Assembly (NCBI GenBank): GCA_965203265.1
Contig: CBDBBV010000002.1
Span: 1,240,001-1,304,000, forward strand
DNA from: JAHRAW01 sp965203265
GTDB lineage: Bacteria > Pseudomonadota > Gammaproteobacteria > Arenicellales > Poriferihabitantaceae
Reading direction: 5' to 3'
DNA length: 64,000 nt
How positions within the stretch are numbered: position 1 is the stretch's first letter; each line of letters begins with the position of its first letter. Under the pieces are notes generated by a model. That model had not been told where the DNA came from. It saw only the letters and a list, made by a program, of their open reading frames with translations, and made no database searches. Shown in pieces: positions 36,709-45,964 of this stretch. The position numbers and the translations under genes are program-made.

Positions 36709-37770
36709 TCAGGGCGAGGCGTCGGCCCCTTCCTTTTTCACCGGAAGCAGGTCTTCGCGGGTAACGCCCAGCACCACCACCACCGGGCTGGCGACGAAAA
36801 TGGATGAATAGGTGCCGATCACCACCCCCACCAGCAGCGCGATGGAAAACCCGCGAATGACCTCGCCGCCGAAGATCAGCAGGGTCAACACCACGATCAT
36901 GGTGGTCAACGAGGTCAGCACCGTCCGAGGCAGGGTTTGGTTGATGGAGTAATTGAGTATTTCGATGGTGTTGCGGCGGCGCATCTTGCGGAAATTTTCC
37001 CGAATGCGGTCGTATACCACGATGGTGTCGTTGAGGGAGTAACCGATGACCGCGAGCACCGCCGCCAGCACCGGCAGGGAAAAATCGAACTGGAAGAAGG
37101 AGAAGACGCCGATGGTGATCAGCACATCGTGCGCCAGCGCGATCACCGAGCCCACGGCGAAGCGCCATTCGAAGCGGAAGGTTACATAGATGAGGATGCC
37201 GATGAGTGCGTACAACATCGCCAAGCCGCCCTGATTGGCAAGCTCGTCGCCGACCTGCGGGCCGACGAATTCCACTCGCCGCATCTGCACCTGACAGTCG
37301 GCGGCGGCGGCGCTGCCGGCGGAACATTGTTGCAAGCCGCCCGAATTGCCGATATCCACCAGCTCTTCGCCGTAGGGCACGCGCAACACCTGCAACACGC
37401 GCTCGCTGAGCAGCGCGGCCTTGCCGGCGATATTGGCGCTGGTCGAGTCCGCCGATTCATCTTCCGGATCAGCCGAAGGGATGGCGGTGTCCGACGGCAA
37501 CCGCACCAACACATCCTGCGCCGTGCCGAAGTGCTGCACCACCGCATCGGCGAAACCGCCCTGTTGCAGCGCGCCGCGCACCGATTCGATTGCCACCGGT
37601 TGCTGATAGCCCACCTCGACCAGCGTGCCGCCGCTGAAGTCGATGCCGAAGTTCAACCCGCGAACCACCAGAGAAGCGACGCTGCCGACCAGCAGGCAGA
37701 TGGACACCACCAACGCGATGCGGCGCTTGCCGAGGAAGTCGATGCGGGTTCTGCGCTTGAAGATTTCCAT
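36709..37770 (-). CDS. secF: protein translocase subunit SecF
   Basis: SecF acts with SecD in proton-driven protein export at the inner membrane. The 353-residue product has TM1 (IALVVSICLLVGSVASLVV), GLNFGIDFSGGTLVEV, a periplasmic domain, and the C-terminal five membrane segments with YSLNDTIVVYDRIRENF and LTTMIVVLTLLIFGGEVI. The start overlaps the secD stop (TGATG). Confidence 0.95.
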   Translation of the reverse strand: MEIFKRRTRIDFLGKRRIALVVSICLLVGSVASLVVRGLNFGIDFSGGTLVEVGYQQPVAIESVRGALQQGGFADAVVQHFGTAQDVLVRLPSDTAIPSADPEDESADSTSANIAGKAALLSERVLQVLRVPYGEELVDIGNSGGLQQCSAGSAAAADCQVQMRRVEFVGPQVGDELANQGGLAMLYALIGILIYVTFRFEWRFAVGSVIALAHDVLITIGVFSFFQFDFSLPVLAAVLAVIGYSLNDTIVVYDRIRENFRKMRRRNTIEILNYSINQTLPRTVLTSLTTMIVVLTLLIFGGEVIRGFSIALLVGVVIGTYSSIFVASPVVVVLGVTREDLLPVKKEGADASP

Positions 37771-39653
37771 CAGATGGACAGCGCCCCCACTCGCTTGCCG
37801 CCGTAACGCCAGTTGATCAGCGCCCGCGTGACCATGATGGCGGTGAACATGGATGTGAGGATGCCGATGCTCAGAGTAACCGCGAATCCCTTGATCGGGC
37901 CGGTGCCGAAATTGAACAGCACGATGGCGGCGATCAGGGTGGTGATGTTGGCGTCCACGATGGTGGACAGGGCGCGGTCATAGCCGAGATGAATGCTCGC
38001 CTGCGGCGAATTGCCGTTGCGCACCTCCTCGCGAATTCGTTCGAATATGAGCACGTTGGCGTCCACCGCCATGCCCACGGTGAGAACGATGCCGGCCACG
38101 CCGGGCAGGGTCAGGGTCGCTTGAAAGAAGGACAACACCGCCACCATGAGCACCAGATTGAGGCTCAGAGCGACGGTCGCGGCCATGCCGAACACTCGGT
38201 AATACACCAGCATGAACACCAGCACCATGAGGAAACCGGCCATCACCGAAGTGAATCCCTGACGGATGTTGGCCTGGCCCAGGCTCGGCCCGACGGTGCG
38301 CTCCTCGATGATCTCCACCGGCGCCGCGAGCGCACCGGCGCGCAGCATGAGCGCCAGATCGCGCGCTTCGGCGACGCTGCCGACGCCTTCGATCTGGTAG
38401 CGCTTGCCCAACTGATCGCGAATCACCGGCGCCGTCAGGACTTCCTCGATCTTGCCGCTGGTGCGCAGTGGCCGCCCCTGTTCGTCGAGAATGACATTGC
38501 CGTCGGCGTCCTTGCGCGTCTGCGAGGTGATTTCGAGATAGACCACCGCCATGCGATTGCCGACATTCTCGCCGGTAACCTGTTGGTTGATGCGGGCACC
38601 GGCGGCGTCCAGAGTGATGCTGACGATGGGCGAGCCGGTTTCGGTGTCGAAACTGGCGGCTGCGTTGACGATGTTGTCGCCGGAATAGATGACTCGCTTG
38701 AACAACAGAATACGGCGGCCATCGCGGAATTTGTACAGGCGCGACCCCGGCGGCGCCTGCCCGGACTCGACCGCCGCGCTGTTGCGCTCCTCGTCCACCA
38801 TGCGCATTTCCAAGGTGGCGGCGCGTCCGAGGATGCGTTTCGCGCGAGCCGTGTCCTGCACTCCGGGCAGCTGAATCACCAAGCGGTCGGCGCCCTGCTG
38901 CTGCACCACCGGCTCGGCCACCCCCAGCTGGTCGATGCGATTTCGCAGCGCGGTCATGTTCTGCTCCAGCGCGAACTTCCTGATCTCCTCGATCTGACTG
39001 TCGCCCATGCGCGCCACCAGCGCATCGTCGCGCCCGCCCTTCTCCTGCACGCGCAATTCCGGCAACTGCCGCTCGATCAGTTCCTGCGCGTACTCCAACC
39101 GCTGTGCCTCGCGCAGGGCGATTTCGATCTCCCCGTTCTGGTTTGGGCGCACGCCGCGGTAGCGAATTTTGCTGTCGCGCAGGAGACTCTTGATGTCGTC
39201 CGCATAGCGCTCGCGCGCGCGCTTGATGGCGTTGTCCATGTCCACCTGCAGCAGGAAATACACGCCGCCGCGCAAATCCAGCCCCAGATACATCGGATTG
39301 GCGCCGGAATTCGTCAGCCACCCCGGCGCCCCGGAAAACAGCGTCAACGCGGTGGTGTAGTCGTCGCCGAGATCCTGCTCGATGAGGTCGCGCGCCTTGA
39401 GCTGGCTCTCGCTATCGTGGAAGCGAACGCGAATGCCGGCGGCGTCGCGGGCGATGGACTTGACCGCGATGGAGGCGCCGTCGAGCAGCCCCTCGACCCG
39501 CTGCAAGGTAAACGAGTCCACATCCAGCCCGCGCGTACCGCGAATCTGCACGCCGGGGTCATTGCCGAAAACATTCGGCAACGCATAAAACCCCCCAACC
39601 GCCAGCACCAGCGCGATCAGCAGGTATTTCCACCAAGTGGTTTGGTTCAGCAT
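37770..39653 (-). CDS. secD: protein translocase subunit SecD
   Basis: The 627-residue partner of SecF, full length. It has TM1 (YLLIALVLAVGGFYALPNVFG), NPMYLGLDLRGGVYFLLQVDM, the periplasmic P1 domain (ALRNRIDQLGVAEPVVQQQG) and the membrane half with TVGMAVDANVLIFERIREE and GTGPIKGFAVTLSIGI. YajC, normally directly upstream, is separated from it here by a recombinase gene. 100 bases lie between the recombinase stop and this start. Confidence 0.96.
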   Translation of the reverse strand: MLNQTTWWKYLLIALVLAVGGFYALPNVFGNDPGVQIRGTRGLDVDSFTLQRVEGLLDGASIAVKSIARDAAGIRVRFHDSESQLKARDLIEQDLGDDYTTALTLFSGAPGWLTNSGANPMYLGLDLRGGVYFLLQVDMDNAIKRARERYADDIKSLLRDSKIRYRGVRPNQNGEIEIALREAQRLEYAQELIERQLPELRVQEKGGRDDALVARMGDSQIEEIRKFALEQNMTALRNRIDQLGVAEPVVQQQGADRLVIQLPGVQDTARAKRILGRAATLEMRMVDEERNSAAVESGQAPPGSRLYKFRDGRRILLFKRVIYSGDNIVNAAASFDTETGSPIVSITLDAAGARINQQVTGENVGNRMAVVYLEITSQTRKDADGNVILDEQGRPLRTSGKIEEVLTAPVIRDQLGKRYQIEGVGSVAEARDLALMLRAGALAAPVEIIEERTVGPSLGQANIRQGFTSVMAGFLMVLVFMLVYYRVFGMAATVALSLNLVLMVAVLSFFQATLTLPGVAGIVLTVGMAVDANVLIFERIREEVRNGNSPQASIHLGYDRALSTIVDANITTLIAAIVLFNFGTGPIKGFAVTLSIGILTSMFTAIMVTRALINWRYGGKRVGALSI

Positions 39654-39753
39654 TTCGGGGATCGAGTAATCAAGCGGGGCGGATTATACAACCTATGCCC
39701 CGCGCCGGGGCAGGTTTGCTGCCGTGATGCGTGGCCATCCCGCTGCAGATTCT

Positions 39754-40728
39754 CTACAAAAACCGCTTCCCCGCGTGGTCGCGGAAGCGGTCGACGTCGC
39801 GGATGTATTTCAGTACGCTGGCGGGGCTGGTGTGGCGGGTGATTTCCATGATTTTGTCGAGGCGGGCGTGGTGTACTGCCGCGCTGGTGACGAAGCCGGC
39901 TCGCAGGGAGTGGCCGGCGATTTCGGACGGGTTCAGGCCGATGCGTTTGGCGTATTGTTTTATCAATATGGGGATGTTGGAGTGGTGCATCGAGGCGCCG
40001 AGTAGGCTGCCGTCTCGCCTCATGCCTTGAAAGATCGGCCCGTAGGCAATGCCGGAGATGCGCAGCCATTTTTTCAGGCGCGTAACCGGACGCAGGTTGA
40101 CGCCGTCGAGCACGGCGATTTTGTACCCCTGCCCCTGCTGGTCGGTCTTGGATTTTCGGATGTGCAGGAACATTCCCCGACGGGCATGGTCGCCCGCCAT
40201 TTCCAGATCGTCGACGGTCAATGCGACTATTTCCGAGCGGCGCAGGGCGGCGGCGAATCCCAGTGCGATGATGGCGGCGTTACGCAAACCGATGGGCGTG
40301 GGCGGGCAACACTCCAACATCGCCCGAATGTGGTGCTCGCGCAACGCTTTCACCTGCCGAATTCGCCGCCCCCGCAGGCGCTCCAGACTCCTGCACGCTT
40401 CGGTTACTTGGGGGTGGACGGTGGGCGAGGGCAGATTTCGTTCGACATGTTTGCGGTTGATGGCGCAGCGCCACAGGAATACGGTGCCGAGTGTCGGAAT
40501 TCTGCCGTTGGCGCCGGGGCGGGTGGCGGTCTCCACCAGAAATTGCACGACCTCCCGAGGGTGGCCGGGCAACGGGCAGGCGCCCGTTCCGGCGCAGTGT
40601 TGTTCCCACCTTCGCCAACCTATTTCATATGCTCTGCGCGTGTTTTCCGCCAATGAAGAGGGGAAAATGTGGAGACACGGGAACAGGGGGTTTTGTTCCG
40701 ATTTTGTCATTTGTATTGGTTGCAGCAT
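39754..40728 (-). CDS. tyrosine recombinase/integrase, orphan
   Basis: A 324-residue phage-integrase-fold protein. The N-terminal core-binding domain (about 20-120, SSLAENTRRAYEIGWRRWEQHC) is followed by the catalytic domain with R164 (ALRRSEIVAL), H273-x-x-R276 (HSLRAGF), H299 (TRHTS) and the nucleophile Y308 (VLKYIRD), so it is complete. I start at MLQPIQMTKSEQN with AAGG upstream; the longer frame to 40944 is low-complexity. It sits alone between yajC and secD, with no other mobile genes or att repeats that I could find. Confidence 0.87.
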   Translation of the reverse strand: MLQPIQMTKSEQNPLFPCLHIFPSSLAENTRRAYEIGWRRWEQHCAGTGACPLPGHPREVVQFLVETATRPGANGRIPTLGTVFLWRCAINRKHVERNLPSPTVHPQVTEACRSLERLRGRRIRQVKALREHHIRAMLECCPPTPIGLRNAAIIALGFAAALRRSEIVALTVDDLEMAGDHARRGMFLHIRKSKTDQQGQGYKIAVLDGVNLRPVTRLKKWLRISGIAYGPIFQGMRRDGSLLGASMHHSNIPILIKQYAKRIGLNPSEIAGHSLRAGFVTSAAVHHARLDKIMEITRHTSPASVLKYIRDVDRFRDHAGKRFL

Positions 40729-41014
40729 TGTTTTTACCTTGTTGTGAAAAACCAATTTCGATTTTATTCGCGGCTGGAAGCGCGCCCTGCCGGGACGGCG
40801 GCAAGGGGGAGTGGAACGTTGATTTCGAGGAAGGCCCGGGGGGTGGGGCCGAAGGTGCATGCGCCTTGCCGGAGCCGGCGTCGGGAACACGGCGAATCGC
40901 CGCGTGTTTGGGGAGGGCGGACGGCGCCGCACGCGCCAATCCAACGTGCGGCGGGTGCGGCGGGCTCGGCGGGCGCGACTGTGCGTAGCCGCCCGAATTA
41001 TGCGGTTGCGGCGG

Positions 41015-41350
41015 CTAGGACGGCGTTGCCGACTTGATCGTCCCCTTGGGCATCATTTGCGCCACCGCCATGCGCTGCACCTTGACGCGCACCCCTTCGG
41101 CCACTTCCACGGTGACGAAGTGGTCGTCCACGCTGGTGATTTTTCCCAGGGTGCCGCCGTTGGTTACGATTTCATCCCCCTTGGAAAGTTCCGCCACCAT
41201 CATTTTGTGCTGCTTGGCGCGCTTTTGCTGGGGGCGAATCAGCAATAGATAGAAAATGACGAAAATCAACACCAGCGGCAGCAGGCTCATGAAGCCGCCG
41301 GAGCCGCCGACACCGTCCTGCGCCCACGCATTGGAAATCAGAAAATTCAT
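41015..41350 (-). CDS. yajC: preprotein translocase accessory subunit YajC
   Basis: YajC forms part of the SecDF-YajC complex. The 111-residue product has one membrane segment (LLPLVLIFVIFYLLLIRPQQKRAK) and the conserved LSKGDEIVTNGGTLGKIT. The 286 bases between the recombinase start and the yajC stop are GC-rich and hold no gene I can support. Confidence 0.95.
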   Translation of the reverse strand: MNFLISNAWAQDGVGGSGGFMSLLPLVLIFVIFYLLLIRPQQKRAKQHKMMVAELSKGDEIVTNGGTLGKITSVDDHFVTVEVAEGVRVKVQRMAVAQMMPKGTIKSATPS

Positions 41351-41472
41351 TGTTGGATCCGCGAAAAAATTGAGTGAGAGATTAAGCGATTGCTTGTCGA
41401 TGGCATCCGGCCAACTTGCCGGAAATTCGCCGCAGCGGGATTATGCCACAACCCGGTTTTGCGCCGTGAACA

Positions 41473-43401
41473 TCAAGGGCGACGGCGCTCATCCGCGGTT
41501 TCATACAGATTCTCGATCTGCGCCTTGAATCGCTCGCACAACACCGGACGCCTGAGTTTCAAGGTCGGCGTGAGCGCGCCGTCGTGCACGCCCCACGGCT
41601 GCGTGGTCACCCACGCGCGCCGCACCGCCGCGTAACCGGGGAAACCCCGCAGTTGGTGAGCCACCCGGTCGAGCACGAATTGTTCCACTTGGGCACTATT
41701 CATGGCCGCCGCGTCGTCGGGATCGATGCCCAATTCTTCCGCGTGGCGCGGCCAGTGCTGCGGATTCAGCACGATGAGCGCGGACAGAAACCCCCTGCCC
41801 TCGCCCAGCACCAGGGCTTGCTCGAACAGGGCGTCCTCGCAAATCGCCGATTCCATGTCGGTCGGCGGCACTTTCTCGCCGGTGGCGGTTACGATGATCT
41901 CCTTCAGCCGGCCGGTGATGAAGATGAATCCGTCCTCGTCGATAGCGGCGATGTCGCCGCTGGCGAACCAGCCGTCCGCGTCGATGCAGGCGCGTGTGGC
42001 TTCCTCGTCGCGCCAGTATCCCGCCATCACGCTCGCACTCCTCGCCTGCAATTCGCCCTCCGCCGACAAGCGGATTTCGGCGCCGATGAGCGGCAGGCCG
42101 ATGCTCGACGGCTTGTTCCCCTCCGCGCCGTTCACCGCCAGAGTCGGGCCGGTTTCGGTCAGCCCGTAGCCCTGCAGAATGTCGATGCCGAGGGCGATGA
42201 ACATGCGCGAAATGGTGGCCGCCAACGGCGCCCCGCCGCTGATCACGCAGCGCAAATTTCCGCCGAATCGGGCGGTGATCTTGCGCGCCACCAACTCCCT
42301 CAGTAGCGGCCACAACAACTGCCGCATGCGCCAACGACCGCGCCCCTGAGCAATTTCAAAACGCCGCCAGCCGATCGAGACGGCCTGTTCGAACAGCCAT
42401 CTCGACAACGCCGGGCCTTCCTCGACCCGCGCCTTGACGGCGCTATAGGCGCGCTCGAAAATGCGCGGCACGGTGATCATGATGGTTGGTCGGTTAGCCG
42501 CCATGTCGTCCGGCAGTTCGGCGATGGAGCGGTTGTACGCCACCGACGCTCCGGCCATCATGGGTAGGTAGTACCCCACGGTTCGCTCGAACATATGGGA
42601 CAGGGGCAGGAACGACAGGAATTTGTCGCTGGGTGACACCGGCACGCTCTTGAGGCTGGCGTGGGCGTTTTGCAGTATGTTGGCGTGCGACAGCATTACG
42701 CCCTTGGGTTTGCCGGTGGTGCCGGAGGTGTAGACGATGGTGGCGAGATCGTCGGCGTGCACCGGCGGCGGGGGGGTTGCCGCCGCATCGGGCGCGGCCG
42801 CAGTGGCCGCAGTAACCGAATCCAGCCAACGGCACAGCGACACCACTCTGGGATCGTCGATTCCGGCAAAACTGCCGCCTTCATCATCCGCCAGCACCAC
42901 CACCCGCGCCAGATTGGTCAGCCGCGCCGCCTCCTCGGCCATTTCCGACCACATTTCGGCGTTCTCGATGAACAGCAGTTTGGCGTCGGTATGTTCCAGT
43001 ATATAGGCGATGTTGTCCGGGCGATCCTGCACATACAGCGGCGTTACCACCAAACCGCACGCCATGCACGCCTGATCCCACAAAACCCATTCCCGCCGAT
43101 TGCCCATGCGAATGGCGGCTCGCTCGCCGGGCGCGAGCCCTTCCGAGATGATCGCTCGGCGCCAGATTTCCACCTGCTCGGCCATCTGCCGCCAGGAATA
43201 CTCGACCCACGCGCCGCTCTGCGCACAGTGCTGGATATAGGCGATCCCGTCCGGCGACTTCGCCGCCCGTTGGCGAAACAATCCGTGCAGGGTGTTCGCC
43301 TCCGCTGGGTCGATGGCATCCAGTCCGGCAGTGGCGGCAATGCCGTCTCGCGGGAATACAGTCGCTAGGCGATGGGGGTGGTTGGGGCGATCTTCGTTCA
43401 T
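41473..43401 (-). CDS. long-chain acyl-CoA synthetase (AMP-forming)
   Basis: It activates fatty acids with ATP and CoA. The 642-residue protein has the AMP-binding motif TIVYTSGTTGKPKGVMLSH, SFLPLSHMFERTVGYY, GYGLTETGP, DGWFASGDIA and KEIIVTATGEKVPP of the FadD15/ACSL type. The ATG is in an ATGA overlap with the fadE stop, so activation and first oxidation step are co-translated. Confidence 0.92.
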   Translation of the reverse strand: MNEDRPNHPHRLATVFPRDGIAATAGLDAIDPAEANTLHGLFRQRAAKSPDGIAYIQHCAQSGAWVEYSWRQMAEQVEIWRRAIISEGLAPGERAAIRMGNRREWVLWDQACMACGLVVTPLYVQDRPDNIAYILEHTDAKLLFIENAEMWSEMAEEAARLTNLARVVVLADDEGGSFAGIDDPRVVSLCRWLDSVTAATAAAPDAAATPPPPVHADDLATIVYTSGTTGKPKGVMLSHANILQNAHASLKSVPVSPSDKFLSFLPLSHMFERTVGYYLPMMAGASVAYNRSIAELPDDMAANRPTIMITVPRIFERAYSAVKARVEEGPALSRWLFEQAVSIGWRRFEIAQGRGRWRMRQLLWPLLRELVARKITARFGGNLRCVISGGAPLAATISRMFIALGIDILQGYGLTETGPTLAVNGAEGNKPSSIGLPLIGAEIRLSAEGELQARSASVMAGYWRDEEATRACIDADGWFASGDIAAIDEDGFIFITGRLKEIIVTATGEKVPPTDMESAICEDALFEQALVLGEGRGFLSALIVLNPQHWPRHAEELGIDPDDAAAMNSAQVEQFVLDRVAHQLRGFPGYAAVRRAWVTTQPWGVHDGALTPTLKLRRPVLCERFKAQIENLYETADERRRP

Positions 43402-45818
43402 GTTGCGGTATCGGGGGCAAAGTCGTCGACGCGAATCACCTGAGCGACCATTTTCCGAGTGCGCGCGAGCAGGTCGGCCTCTTCCTCGGTCAGCACATCC
43501 GCGGCACACAGGTCGGCCAACCAGGCTTCGACGGTCTGCCCGGCGTCCGGCTGACGGCGTTCCTTCGCTAGGCGGCGGCGCAGCGGCCTACTCTCATCCA
43601 TGAGGGAAAATGCGGATTCGAGCTGCGCGGTGATTTCCGTTGGATCCGTCGGCAGGTAGAAATGCTCGGTCAAGCGGTCGCGCGCCGGCTCGGCGGTTTG
43701 CAATATCGCCGACACCTGCCGGGACAGCGCATCGTCGGGCTCGCGCAAATACCGGCCGCCGCCAAAAATCGGAAAGCGTAGCAGTTTCCCCAGAATGGGT
43801 CGCGGGTAATTGCGCAGAATGCCGTCGAGCGCCTGTTGCGCCTGAAACAGGGCGTAGCGGCAAGCCCAGTCCGCCAGCGGCGCCTCGTCCGCCGGCTCGC
43901 CCGCGTCCTTGAATTTCTTGAGCGCGGCGGAAGCCAGATACAGGTTGCCCAAGGCATCGGCAAACCGCCCCGACAACATTTCCCGCCGCTTCATTTCCCC
44001 GCCGAGGAGTAGCAGCGTAACATCCGCGAGAAACGCGAACGACGCGCTCAGATGCTCGATGGCGCGGGTATGGCGCCGAATCAAGCCTCGGCCGACGCCC
44101 CGAGCCAGCCAGCCGCGGCTCACGGCGAAGGCGGTCGAGCGCATTTTGTTGGCGATCAGATGGGCGATGTGTTTCGCCAACGCATCGTCGAATCGGGCAA
44201 GCGCCGCCTCCGCGTCGTCCTCGGCGGCGGCCTCGATCTCTTCCAGCAAGTAGGGGTGGCAGCGCAACGCCCCCTGCCCGAAGATGATCAGCCCGCGAGT
44301 CAGTATGTTGGCGCCTTCCACGGTGATGCCGATGGGGAGTTGCTGGTAAATGCGGGCGAGATAGTTGCCGGGCCCCATGCAAATCCCCTTGCCGCCGTGA
44401 ATATCCATGGCGTCGTTGACCACCGTGCGCGACAACTCGGTGCATTGCTGCTTGACCAGAGCCGACATGACGGACGGCTTTTCCCCCAGAGCGAGCGCGC
44501 TGGTCATCAAGGTGCGCCCAGCGTCGAGCAGATAGGTCAACCCGCCGATGCGCGCCAGCACCTCCTCGACGCCCTCGAACTTGCCGATTTCGATGCCGAA
44601 CTGTTCGCGAATGCGGGCATATCCGCCGCTGTTTCTGGCGGCCACCTTGGCGCCGGCGGCGGCGATCGCCGGCAAGGAAATGCCGCGCCCGACCGCCAGC
44701 GACTCCATCAACATCCGCCAACCCTGACCGACGCGCGCCTGCCCGCCGATGATCCACTCCATCGGCACGAACACATCCCGGCCCCAGATCGGGCCGTTCT
44801 GAAACGCCGCGTTCAGGGGCAGATGCCGGCTGCCGATGGCAATCCCCTCGGCGTCCGCTGGAATGAGCGCGCAGGTGATGCCGAGCTCCGTTTCGCCGCC
44901 CAGCAGCCCATCGGGGTCGTACGCCTTGAAAGCCAAACCGAGCAAGGTCGCCACCGGCGCGAGGGTGATGTAGCGTTTCTCCCAGTTGAGGCGGAAACCG
45001 AGGGTGTCCACACCATTGTGCCGTGCCTTGCAGACGATGCCGCTGTCGGGCATACCGCCCGCGTCCGAACCGGCCCACGGATTGGTCAAGCCGAAACAGG
45101 GGGTTTCCTCGCCACTCGCAAGGCGCGGTAGGTAATGCCGTTTCTGCTCGTCCGTGCCGTAGTGATAAAGCAATTCGGCCGGGCCCAGAGAATTGGGCAC
45201 CATCACCGTGATGGCGACGGTCATGCTGCGGGTGGCCAGCTTCTGCACGATGCAGGATTGGGCGTAGGCGGAGAAGCCGAGCCCGCCATACTCCGTGGCG
45301 GCGTTCAGGCCGAAGAAGCGGTTGCGCTTGATGAAGTCCCACACGGATGGCGGCAAATCGTTGAGTTCGGCAGTTACCTGCCAGTCGTCCACCAGGGCGC
45401 ACAGCTGCGCCACCGGACCGTCGATGAACGCCTGCTCCGCTTCGCTGAGAGCCGGCTTCGCTACGGAAAACAGGTTGTCCCACCGGGGCGCGCCAGAGAA
45501 CAATTCCGCATCCCACCATACCGTACCGGCGTTGATTGCTTCCCGTTCTGTTTGAGAGATGGATGGCATGGAGTTTTTCGCCTGCTTGAGCAACGGGGCG
45601 CTGAGATATTTCGCGCGGAGCCCCGGTGTGTGGAAAAGTAGTACCAGTAATGGCGTCAGGAACAATAGCAGGAGCAGCGATAGCCATGCGCCGATGCCGC
45701 CGATGAATAGTCCGGCGGTGAATACTGCGATGGAGATGCTCAGCCAGACTTGCATGGACATGCGGAACCATGCGAAGGCGGCGATCAAGAGGGATAGTGC
45801 GGTGAGAAAGGGGATCAT
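43398..45818 (-). CDS. fadE: acyl-CoA dehydrogenase FadE
   Basis: It performs the first oxidation of beta-oxidation with FAD. The 806 residues match E. coli FadE (814). An N-terminal hydrophobic part (MIPFLTALSLLIAAFAWF, SISIAVFTAGLFIGGIGAWLSLLLLLFL) precedes the dehydrogenase domain with FFGLNAATEYGGLGFSA, CFGLTNPWAGSDAGGM and DAMDIHGGKGICMGPGNYLARIYQ. The start at 45818 is chosen because further upstream the frame runs through the poly-G tract into the CRISPR array, which cannot be coding. Confidence 0.94.
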   Translation of the reverse strand: MIPFLTALSLLIAAFAWFRMSMQVWLSISIAVFTAGLFIGGIGAWLSLLLLLFLTPLLVLLFHTPGLRAKYLSAPLLKQAKNSMPSISQTEREAINAGTVWWDAELFSGAPRWDNLFSVAKPALSEAEQAFIDGPVAQLCALVDDWQVTAELNDLPPSVWDFIKRNRFFGLNAATEYGGLGFSAYAQSCIVQKLATRSMTVAITVMVPNSLGPAELLYHYGTDEQKRHYLPRLASGEETPCFGLTNPWAGSDAGGMPDSGIVCKARHNGVDTLGFRLNWEKRYITLAPVATLLGLAFKAYDPDGLLGGETELGITCALIPADAEGIAIGSRHLPLNAAFQNGPIWGRDVFVPMEWIIGGQARVGQGWRMLMESLAVGRGISLPAIAAAGAKVAARNSGGYARIREQFGIEIGKFEGVEEVLARIGGLTYLLDAGRTLMTSALALGEKPSVMSALVKQQCTELSRTVVNDAMDIHGGKGICMGPGNYLARIYQQLPIGITVEGANILTRGLIIFGQGALRCHPYLLEEIEAAAEDDAEAALARFDDALAKHIAHLIANKMRSTAFAVSRGWLARGVGRGLIRRHTRAIEHLSASFAFLADVTLLLLGGEMKRREMLSGRFADALGNLYLASAALKKFKDAGEPADEAPLADWACRYALFQAQQALDGILRNYPRPILGKLLRFPIFGGGRYLREPDDALSRQVSAILQTAEPARDRLTEHFYLPTDPTEITAQLESAFSLMDESRPLRRRLAKERRQPDAGQTVEAWLADLCAADVLTEEEADLLARTRKMVAQVIRVDDFAPDTAT

Positions 45819-45927
45819 TGGGGGTTTTGGGTGGGTGGATGGGGGATTATCACATATTGTGGTGCTTTTGTGGAAATTTGTGGTGTTGGAGCGGTAGGTG
45901 TCGGTTAGGTTATTGTTCGGCACGGAT

Positions 45928-45962
<35 letters not shown>

Positions 45963-45964
45963 TT

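Noticed and set aside
37989..39842. Plus-strand open frame of 617 codons opposite secD
   Set aside because: Antisense shadow of secD with no protein-like motifs.
40729..40944. A 72-residue N-terminal extension of the recombinase
   Set aside because: Pro/Arg-rich low-complexity reading; MLQPIQMTKSEQN with an AAGG site is a better start.
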